Below are positions 55,641 to 64,000 of a DNA stretch of 64,000 bases, piece after piece. Numbering within the stretch: the stretch's first letter is position 1; the number at the start of each line of letters is the position of its first letter. Below the pieces are notes generated by a model. The model ran no database searches and was not told the DNA's origin. It worked only from the letters and a program-made list of their open reading frames with translations. Location: positions 55,075,872-55,139,871 of the forward strand of contig CM046301.1 in assembly GCA_025267735.1 (NCBI GenBank), in the 5' to 3' direction. The position numbers and the translations under genes are program-made. Source of the DNA: Mactra quadrangularis (taxonomy: Eukaryota > Mollusca > Bivalvia > Venerida > Mactridae).

Positions 55641-56087
55641 CATAGCACCGAATATCTTTTTAAAGATATTTCTTGTCGATAAAACCAGTTTTATGACGTA
55701 ATACCTGAATATAAATGATTAAGTGTCTATTTTTCTAGAAATATTTTAAAGAAAAGGCACTTGTAAGTCTCCGAATTATCAAAATGAATGAAATACACAT
55801 CCATTGTCTAAACTCATATATTATATTTTATTTTTAGATGTATGATGGGGTTTAATCTAGCAAGCTGTCTCTGCTTGTGTTACAAATGTAAAATTTTGAA
55901 GAATAATGGAATCGAATTACATTTTTTGATATTTATTCGTAATAATTCTCCATTTTTACTGACATTGATTTATCAGAAGTTCATAAGAACTACATAGTTA
56001 AATACGAGTAAGAATGAAATTAAGGTAGCGTATGTATTGTCATTCTGAGTTATTTTAGTGATCAAAACAACTAAAAGAGAATAAATC
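55641..56087. other. No gene seen
   Basis: AT-rich; nothing recognised. Confidence 0.5.
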
Positions 56088-56379
56088 CTGCGGTGGATCC
56101 AGGTTTTTATTTCTAGTGGGTCTGAACTTTTTCGAGGAGGGGGTCCAAACTTTCGAACCACAACCACATTAGCACTTTTTGCAGAATAATGCTATATATT
56201 AATAATAAAAACTACATAACCATTAAATCTATGTTAAGCACTTAACCAATTTGCTTCATGCTACTATAAAATGACTTACAGTCAAGAAATACACACATGA
56301 ACAGGTACATATTGGAAATTTCAGGGGAAGGTTCGGACCCTCTGTCTGACCCCCCCCCCCCCAGCTAGATCCGCCTACG
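56088..56379. mobile_element. MITE family G, copy 2
   Basis: Left gcggtggatccagg and right agctagatccgcctac are inverted. Interior aaatctatgttaagcact and atgacttacagtcaagaaat match the copy at 41204-41473. aaatc flanks both ends (56083-56087, 56380-56384). Confidence 0.8.
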
Positions 56380-57780
56380 AAATCTAGTATCGATATATTT
56401 AGTCACGTCGTTCATCAAACAAATGAATTATTACTTAAATCTTAATTGGTATTTCAATTTCATAACTAAATAGCTTGTGTTTTGCTTGTCTTTTATCGTT
56501 AGCAATATCTATTGTCTGGAACTCATTAGTCATTACCATGTATTCAGGGAATAAAGATCACCGCAAATAATTTTGCGTAACAAGTTCCGGTTGACTACAA
56601 ATTGGGTTTTAGCTATGTCCTTCTAAATCGAATAATGAGTGATTACACACGACTGACTTATTTCTCTGATCATTAAGGCACTTCAAACAGACATAACCTT
56701 TCATCTGATGTCAATTAGATAGAAAAAATCTGTACCTCGTATAAGAGTAAGTAGGGCCTATTAGATTTATCGTCGATATATACAAACCGCAAGGTAGCAC
56801 GTACTATTTAGAACGTGTCTAAGTGAACCATCTGGCGATCGGTGCCTTTATGTCATTAATGACGATGTTAATGCACTAAATCTTTGGTACAATTTTTGAG
56901 AAAAATATTATACACTCAGCAGAGCAACATAACTTCATTAAGGATAATGAACACTGTTGTTTAGATCATAGAATGGAAAATCACGAATCAGGTCGAAATG
57001 TCACGTGGTCTACCGTTGACCAACAACAACAACAAGAAACTGCTCCAGTGAGCACGAGAAGGTAATCTAACGCTTTTTCATCGATCCCTTAAAGTCTTGT
57101 CGAATGTTTGAGAACAAAGGAACGTTCATATATTCTTTCTCAAAAAATGTCTACATATACCTGAGATTGTCGCTAGTCTACTCTAAAACCAGCGCAAAAA
57201 ATCGAATCGAGGGGTTAGAGTAGATTATTGGCATAAATATATACCCTTTGGTCATGGAAATATACTTTTTTATTTAAATTTACCATGAAAATCTTTCCCC
57301 TTGAAAAAATGTGACTGAACTTTATTTTAATATATTAACTTTTGGCACCAGTGTCTTAGGCAAATGAGCAATAATAATTAATTGCATCAAGTTTATAAAA
57401 TGCTGTCAGGTAACAACAATATTTAAAATGCTATCGGTCATATCTTCCTAAGTTTACAGATTTTCTATAGGCTACTGTCATAAGATCTCCTGACACCGCA
57501 CAGGGTGTCAAGTTAATGTGACCTTTGCGTCGACCAATCAATTCATAGCTTATTTTGAACCTCATTTTTCACAAACCGTGTTTTTCGCAAGTTGTGAAAA
57601 ATACGTGCAAGTTTTTCACAAATGAGCGATATGAGAAAATACGTTAGACATTTTTTTTCGATTTTTAGTCCGAACGCAATTTTCACAACAATTGTTCACA
57701 TGATAGTGAACCCTTGAGTATGAAATAATAAACAAAGCTAACGTTTAATTTCAAACATTATTAATCAGACAGTGAAGCAC
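56380..57780. other. No gene seen
   Basis: About 1.4 kb without a supported exon or repeat. A stretch near 57565-57720 repeats ttcacaa/ttgtgaa in both orientations. Confidence 0.45.
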
Positions 57781-57794
57781 TGCTTTGTTAGACC

Positions 57795-57930
57795 GCATAT
57801 GTCACAAAACGTATATGTCACGCGGTGACATATTCGGTCCAAATATGTCACACGTGTGATATATTAGGTCGAAAATATTACAACCGTCAGCCGAATAGGG
57901 GACATATAAAGTGACATATTCGATTGGAAT
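57795..57930. repeat. Adjacent short palindromes (atatgtcac...gtgacatat)
   Basis: atatgtcacgcggtgacat is a near-perfect palindrome, followed by atatgtcacacgtgtgatat. Related gacatat strings continue to 57925. Probably a small decayed repeat. Confidence 0.45.
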
Positions 57931-58763
57931 TCGTTTTTCCTTGCTCATCACAACGAATTTGTCACTTGTCAAAAATGTCTAAAAGATGAAAACGGCAACA
58001 TATTTGTAATATAAGTATATAAGTAGACGTACAACACAGAGAAGCGAAGTAACTAAAATAATCATTTTCAAGTGTTAACCCACGACGAAAACCTTGCTTG
58101 ATGGAGTTATTGTGTTCAATCCCATTTCGGATGGTAATTGTTTTTTCTGCTGTATCGGACCAATTAAGTAAAAGTTATACAGAGATACGAACACTTGGCG
58201 TCGAGAAGCAATTCATCATATTATTGAGAACAGATCATTTTTATTAAACGTTTGTTAATGATTAAACAGTACGTGGTTTGGTGCTACTTAAACTACTTTC
58301 GATCGCGAAATTGTGACGACGACATTACTTTTTACCTGTTAACTGTCACATGATTTCAAAAGCATGAAGTTAGAATGTACGTTTAGTGCTGTGTTGCTCT
58401 TAAAAAAACTTATTTTTTGTTTCATTATCTTGTTTAATAAAATGAAAAAAAAAGTTATTTTACGTGTAATGATGTGTTTTATATAACTGTTCAAGTTAAG
58501 AAACTTTGTTATTTATCAAATTTATAAAACTGATCCTAATGTTGTTCACTTACTTTAAAAACTCTATGTAAGTTTCTCGTCTACCGCAAAATCTCGAATT
58601 AACGCCCCCAGAACATTTTTAAAAAGTGTGCGTTTAAAAGAGTAAAAAAAACATTGGCGTTTAAAAGAGTATAATAAGAAAGGGAAATTATAAGATTAAA
58701 TACGGAACGGCAACTGTACTCGGTATTAACTGAATAAACCTTAATATCGGTAACATTTTTGAC
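57931..58763. other. No gene seen
   Basis: AT-rich. gtttaaaagagta occurs twice near 58632 and 58662. Confidence 0.45.
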
Positions 58764-58913
58764 ATGGCCCTTAGGGCCAGCAGCCCCTCAGCACCATCCC
58801 CTCCCAAGGCCGAGCCACCAGAGTCAACCCATGAACCCACCCACTCCCAGGGTTTTGTTATTTTTTCCACACTGGGGACCAGAGTCCCTCAGCAACAGAG
58901 CTGTAGAGCTCAG
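58764..58913 (+). CDS. Possible orphan coding exon, proline/serine-rich
   Basis: Low confidence. A GC-rich island in AT-rich DNA opens with ATG at 58764 and reads MALRASSPSAPSPPKAEPP, then a QGFVIFSTLGTRV stretch, ending at 58913 right before an optimal splice donor (cag/gtaagta). No partner exon was found nearby, and no family is recognised. It could be a repeat fragment instead. Confidence 0.2.
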
Positions 58914-59483
58914 GTAAGTACTTCGTACTTCTTTTCCCACCCAGGGGAACGGGTATTCAACTCGAGAGAACTGAACTCAAAAAACGCTTTAACTCCGTAG
59001 AAAACAGAGTTAGAACGGTTCGAAAAGCAGATCCCTTATATATTCATAAATTGTATCAAAATCCATTGATAAGTTCATGCAATTGATCAGTATTTGTAGT
59101 GTATAATTTAGTTGAACAAGGATCACGTGACAATTTGTGACTAGAGAGGGTCATACTATCATGGAAAACCAGTACATTTTAATGAATATTATACATACAT
59201 GTATATATCGTTGTTATTTACAGTTGAAGATGAACAAATTGTAACAATTGTCCAATGGTGCCGTATCAGTGTCATTTGTATGGCCGTGAAGTTTCATAAG
59301 TACCGGTACCAGGTCTTCTATTCGTGAATCCTAATTGATGACTTGTGATTTACTGGTGATACTTAACAAAGGGAATATGGCATCTACTTATCAAATACAA
59401 ATTTTCAACTTTTCCAAGAAGAGCATGTACATATATTCTTCACCTAGAACCTATAGGTAACTCCCGTCATGTACGCAAACCAT
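58914..59483. other. No gene seen
   Basis: AT-rich; no recognised feature. Confidence 0.45.
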
Positions 59484-59585
59484 TCTCGTTCCCCGTAGTT
59501 ATCAAGATTCTCGAGCTAGTGTTGAGAATCCTGCTAGACTCTGGGTACGAGAATCTTGCTAGACTCTGGGTACGAGAATGATCCT
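59484..59585. mobile_element. Small palindromic element, family F, copy 3
   Basis: cattctcgttccccgtag on the left pairs loosely with ctgggtacgagaatgat on the right. The segment cttgctagactctgggtacg is tandemly duplicated next to a similar cctgctagactctgggtacg. Confidence 0.6.
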
Positions 59586-60458
59586 ACTATATGTAAAAGA
59601 ATGAGGTAACTCGACATAAAATTGAGACCGCAGATTTAGTTCAATTAGTTGCATGAATACTCTATATTAAATCTTGTTATAGTTTTCCCTAACAGTTATA
59701 ATTAAAGATTTATATAAAAAATTAACAATCATTTCACTATATTTCTTTTATGTCTGCGTTTAACACTATTTTACAAATTGTTTGCAATTTGTCCTTACAG
59801 TTATAAAAATATTCAACAATCATTATCACTATACTCAGAGTATATGATCTTTCATCCTTTAATTGGTTGTAATCATTTAAATGGCTACATAATTACAATT
59901 GTTTTCCAAGAGCATTCAATAAGTTATCGTTTTCGGTGCAAATTAAATATACAAATAATAGAAAGATTATCAAAACACAATTAAAATTCTAAATCAATAA
60001 ATACCCTTTGATCATTTTAAATTGTTTTACTTCTACTTCTACGAGAATACAGCACTAAAAATAAAAACAGATTTAGTGATCACTTATTTACAGTGATGAA
60101 CAAGAAATATGATATAATTACAGTGTTACTTTAAGTATTTTAATAGCAATACATACATGAATGTATTTATTAATGACCTAATTATAATGAAGATTTATAA
60201 CTTAGGACTATTATCCTCCTTTACCTTCAATTTCCATGACAACCATTATCACTATATATCTATATATCGTCTGCGTTTTGTGAAAACACTTTATATCTAT
60301 ATTGTCTGCGTTTTGCTCTATATTCCTTTTGTCTGCATTAGTGTCTGCATTTTAGCCTGTGCCGTGATTTAGACATGATTATAAAATCTCCTATCATTGG
60401 ATATTTCTGTTGGAAATTGACAAATGAAATTATCTCATACATTCGTTACACTTAATGA
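59586..60458. other. No gene; degenerate AT-rich repeats
   Basis: Loose repeats of caatcattatcactatat and tctgcgtttt occur between 59695 and 60350. No coding exon. Confidence 0.4.
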
Positions 60459-60790
60459 AACATTTTTTAAATGTTAATCGATATTTGTGTAGTTTATTAT
60501 ATATTTGTTCATTCTCAGTAAACAAAGTCAAAATTGTCATTGGAGAAAACTAGTTATTAAATAATCAAGACTCCATTTCGTCTCCAATTCGTGTACGAAA
60601 TGGACTTTGGTACGATAATTTGTAGGAATTCGGCAATAAATCATTCTAAGTAAAATAATTTTTAAATGTTTATCGATATTTGTGTAGTATATTATACCTA
60701 TGTTCATTTTCAGTCAACAAAATAAATATTAACATTGGAATAAAAGAGTTATTAAACAATTAAAACTCCATTTCGCCATAAAATCTCCAT
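60459..60790. repeat. Direct repeat upstream of a gene start
   Basis: 60470-60580 and 60655-60775 share tttttaaatgtt.atcgatat, ttgtgtagt.tattat, tgttcatt.tcagt.aacaaa, acattgga/cattgga, agttattaaa and actccatttcg, offset ~190 bp. ctccattt/gcg-type strings recur up to 60825. Just upstream of the ATG at 60889. Confidence 0.6.
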
Positions 60791-60888
60791 TGCGTCCATT
60801 TCGCCTCAAAATCTCCATTTCGTGTTTTAGTCATACCGTTACATTTATCAATCGAACGCTTCGGACATTTTCGCACACTCCATTCAAA

Positions 60889-63628
60889 ATGGACGAAAAT
60901 ATCTTAAAAAATTTGTGTAGCAAGGCCAAATTAGACCGAGATAAAGGCTATGATCAGATAGAAAAGTATTTAGCTACGGCTGTTTCGCCTTGCAACAACG
61001 ATGCTATTCTTCAGCTTGAAAAGATTTTCGCTGACATGTTTGCTGACAGCTCATTGGAATGGGAATCAAAACATGGGGTTCTGATGGGATCAAAAGCTCT
61101 GATCAAGGTACCAACAGTATCTGAAGAATTTTGCTCTCTATTGCTAAAGAAAGCCATGGAACTTGCTGACGATGTTGAATTCAGAGTCAGAATAGCCTCA
61201 GGTATGTAATATATGTCATGTTTTACTAGCAGAGACATAGATAACATCTTATTCCCTGGTTACTTTAGCCCTATACCCTACATAAATTTTTTATCATACG
61301 GATGTTCTTCTGTTATGTAGGGTCTTAATGGATTGCTTCAAAAACGCATAGCAAAATATTTTTTTCAAAAAGTGAATGAATATAAGTCAAATTAGCACCA
61401 ATCAATAAATGAAAATTTTATTCTTCCCAAAAAGCAGAAGATAATAATCATTTTTTTCACTTATTAAAATTCTTAATACTTTTCCTGGTATCCAGGATTA
61501 TTGCCGCTCTCGTCCATTTTGAACTGAATTGTGTCGGTAAATAAAGTTTTGCTTTGCTTTAACAAATTTTTTTCTACCCAGAGTAGTCCTTCTTACTACT
61601 AAAGTAAATTGGGGGAATAAAAACCATACATGCCATGACTGGGAATCGAACCTGGTTCTCCCGTGTAGTAGGCGAGACACTCAACCGCGTCGCTAAAGGG
61701 TTAACCCAACAGCAAGGCTGTTGGAAGTAACTATATAGTCACCTACAATCACCACACTACCAACAGTCAATATTATACATGGAGCGGTCCTGATACTGGC
61801 TTTTATACCTTTTATATTTGTTCAAAATCAATTCTTACAAATGACGCAAATCATATTAGATTCGGATTGCCTCAGCTTTTATTTCACAGTTATTGTGGCA
61901 AACTGAAAGTACTCCTCTATGAAGGAGTTTAAATGGATTAATTGACTGCCTAAGGTTAGAATTTGAAATGATTATACTTATATCATGTGTATTTTTCATT
62001 TATCTTTCCATTGTTGTATAGTTTTATTGCATTTTTTTTTATTTTAATTGAGTAGAACGTTCAGACCTGAATTGATGTCTGTAGCTATAATTTTTGCTAT
62101 GCGTTTTTGAAGCAATCCGTTAGACCCTACATAACAGAAAAATGTTCAAATGAAAAAAAGTTACATAGGGTCTTATTTTTAGGACTACTTATTCCCTGGT
62201 TACTTGTGAGTTAGAATGCTCTTAGCATGCTTTACGGCTTGCTCTGTAACTTGTCACAATGTGTAAGTCTTTTTTCTCTTTAGTTTGAACCATTTTCCCA
62301 ACAAAAACTGTTAGTTGTGTCAAAGCAAAATATTGAGGAGACATGTGATCCACACTAAAACACTGCAAATTTGACATCTTAATTTAGATTATGTTTACCG
62401 GGGTTTAAATATTGGCAGTGGCTAGAGTAGTGCAACTTCTGCAACTGCAGACAAACCTTGTGAGGGAAGGCTGGAGTAACAGATTCTTATACCTTGTGTA
62501 TAACTTTTAAACTTCAGAAAACTTGTTAATATTCATTTTTAATCAAAATAAACAAATATTTACTGTCGTGACTTATCTTACTGTCTTTACATGTGCCATT
62601 TTGGCTATTTATGATAAACTAACTGGTTGTTTAATAAACAAAAACAATACAATTTAAAGAAGATGTACTTCTGCTTTATCTGCCATGGCATAATCTGATC
62701 TTACCATTCAATTGTACACATTGTATTTCAGGTGAAGTGCTTGGTGCTCTTTGCAGAAAAATTGGACCAAGCGTCTATGAAGAATGTCGATCTAATGTTT
62801 TACTTGGAATTTTAACCAATTTAGAAAGAGACCCTCTCACAGACAGCAATATTTCTGTTCAGGATGAAACTGAAAGACTCATTGATAAACTCTCTACTTC
62901 ACCTAGGGGTGAAAAAGTAAGAAATAATTGGACATTGTGTTGTCTCAATCTAACAATGTCCTATCTCCATTTTTGAAAAAATAATATAAACATCGACCTC
63001 GTTCTATCTTCTAAAAAAAGTTTGTTGATTATCATGTCAAATAGCTCAACCCGCCAATCCTATCTCCATACAATTCCTCTGCTCACAGTGTAAACATTGC
63101 TCTACATTCAAGACATAAATCAATGTTGGACTGAAAATACTATTATCCTATCAAAATGAAGTGTTGGTCTCATGTTTAATGCCCTAGCTGACAGTAACAA
63201 TGCTCTATGTCCATAAAGGCTTGTTGGAACATTGCCGCATCTTGTTTCTTCCAGTCGGAGTACAAGATTTTGTTATAGTGTTTTTGTTCTATAACATTCA
63301 GCATCTGGCATCAAAATCCTCAAAATCATGATCAATGTTATTCTATTTTTTAACATAGATTTTAAGCTACTTATGTAGTATCAACTGTAAATAAAAAAAA
63401 TGCATAACTTAAAGCATTTCAAAAGTAATGGTTATATGTTTTTATGAAAGCTATTTAGTAATCCTACAAAGTGATATTGTCTCCTAACTTTTGGTGGGCA
63501 CTGTATATAAGTAATTTGCCAGGGTTAGTATTTAAACAGTGTTTTCATTTATTTCAGAGGCATAGTACAGAAGCAGCTCAGATATTCCATGACACAGCTG
63601 GATGGAAATCATTGGAAACATGGATGAA
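60889..63628 (+). CDS. Unrecognised alpha-helical (ARM/HEAT-like) protein, first three exons
   Basis: Not recognised by name. Exons 60889-61201, 62732-62916 and 63558-63628, joined by G/gtatgt-tttcag/G (phase 1), aaa/gtaaga-tttcag/AGG (phase 0) and a donor at 63629 (gtgagc, phase 2). About 189 residues so far; the gene continues past the window. It starts MDENILKNLCSKAKLDRD. Repeated helical blocks (WESKHGVLMGSKALIK; GEVLGALCRKIGPSVYEEC) suggest ARM/HEAT-type helical repeats. Exon 3 reads TAGWKSLETWMK. No signal peptide or membrane segment, so probably intracellular. An upstream in-frame ATG (60790) exists; the one at 60889 was preferred because the protein character starts there. Exon continuity makes the gene itself likely; function unknown. 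Confidence 0.72.
61248..62205. mobile_element. Foldback element with 18 bp target duplication, in intron 1
   Basis: cttattccctggttactt occurs at 61248-61265 and 62188-62205. Between them (922 bp) the ends are inverted: tagccctataccctac... and ctgttatgtagggtct with ggattgcttcaaaaacgc on the left match the reverse complement of 62088-62187 on the right, ~95 bp per arm with mismatches. The interior includes a tRNA-like head (61631-61708). Confidence 0.8.
61631..61708 (-). repeat. tRNA-like SINE head
   Basis: The minus strand reads gcgacgcggttgagtg (A-box region) and ggttcgattccca (B box) with a pairing arm gcctactacacggga between. The acceptor stem does not close, so a SINE fragment is more likely than a tRNA gene. 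Confidence 0.4.
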
Positions 63629-63747
63629 GTGAGCATTCTGATTTGTTTTTGGTTCTGAATTTTAAACACTTAATTACTATATCAAGCCCAACAAACTGAA
63701 ATATCTATGTGTTTGATATTCTTAATTATTATTACACATGTTTCAAA
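63629..63747. other. Start of intron 3
   Basis: AT-rich intron sequence before the tandem repeat. Confidence 0.5.
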
Positions 63748-64000
63748 ATATCATTGTTTCTAAGACATGCAGCAGCAAAGATATCATTGTTTCTAAGACA
63801 TGCAACAGCAAAGATATCATTGTTTTTAAGACATGCTACAGCAAAGATACCATTGTTTCTAAGACATGCAACAGCAAAGATATCATTGTTTCTAAGACAT
63901 GCAACAGCAAAGATATCATTGTTTCTAAGGCATGCAACAGCAAAGATATCATTGTTTCTAAGACATGCAACAGCAAAGATATCATTGTTTCTAAGACATG
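63748..64000. repeat. 33 bp tandem repeat, runs off the right edge
   Basis: Units start atatcattgtttctaagaca at 63748, 63781, 63814 and onward, followed by tgcaacagcaaag; ~7.6 copies seen with few changes. Located in the intron after exon 3. A minisatellite, not coding. Confidence 0.93.

Noticed and set aside
63748..64000. CRISPR-like regular repeat
   Set aside because: The 33 bp units are contiguous with no unique spacers, in an intron of a eukaryotic gene; it is a minisatellite.

Overview
The window looks like nuclear DNA from a marine invertebrate, most likely a bivalve mollusc. The evidence is small exons split by long AT-rich introns, a secreted fibrinogen-domain protein of mollusc type, SINE ends of the kind common in bivalves, and a very high load of small inverted-repeat transposons. 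The taxon is an inference. There are no bacterial-style operons. Only two loci read as real host genes. The rest is repeats, decayed mobile elements and AT-rich sequence.

Layout. 1-3060 is a ~98 bp satellite with higher-order structure. It abuts a LINE reverse-transcriptase fragment truncated at both ends (3087-4383, minus). From 4.4 to 23.5 kb there are many non-autonomous elements: TA-flanked foldback MITEs, four Harbinger-like MITEs (the last two lie at 39 and 43 kb), a hAT-like element with a clear 8 bp target duplication, tRNA-derived SINEs, a LINE 3' end, a 65 bp tandem repeat, and a 1.4 kb terminal-inverted-repeat element that encodes a 59-residue cysteine-containing ORF.

23.7-38.4 kb is the most unusual part. 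It is a mosaic, mostly on the minus strand, of decayed Polinton/Maverick-like (adintovirus-like) DNA. Several tandem, partly deleted copies of the same internal part of a protein-primed type-B DNA polymerase share an intron. There is also a piece of a Polinton-type integrase, a structural-protein-like relic and a cysteine-rich ORF. Two C-terminal pieces of a Ty3/gypsy pol (one present again in the duplicate) and copies of one ~380 bp LTR interrupt this, two of the LTRs with target duplications. A 3.5 kb block has been duplicated directly (27376-30931 and 34655-38174), with a breakpoint inside an LTR. The block carries two adjacent small unrecognised ORFs that are still open in both copies.

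38.8-43.3 kb holds nested MITEs and a gypsy gag-protease relic split by a MITE whose insertion did not change the reading frame. 47138-52010 is a three-exon host gene: signal peptide, PAN/apple-like domain, fibrinogen C-terminal domain, probably a secreted lectin-like recognition protein. Its introns contain a multi-hairpin element, a possible second DNA element and a SINE end. 52.4-58.9 kb has a hAT-like element, a full-length tRNA-Pro-derived SINE and further repeats. 60889 to the window end carries the first three coding exons of a conserved-looking helical protein that runs off the right edge. Its first intron holds a foldback element with an 18 bp target duplication.

The two host genes do not appear to be functionally linked. 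All splice sites are read by eye from GT/AG signals and reading-frame continuity. All family names rest on recognised motifs, not on a database search.
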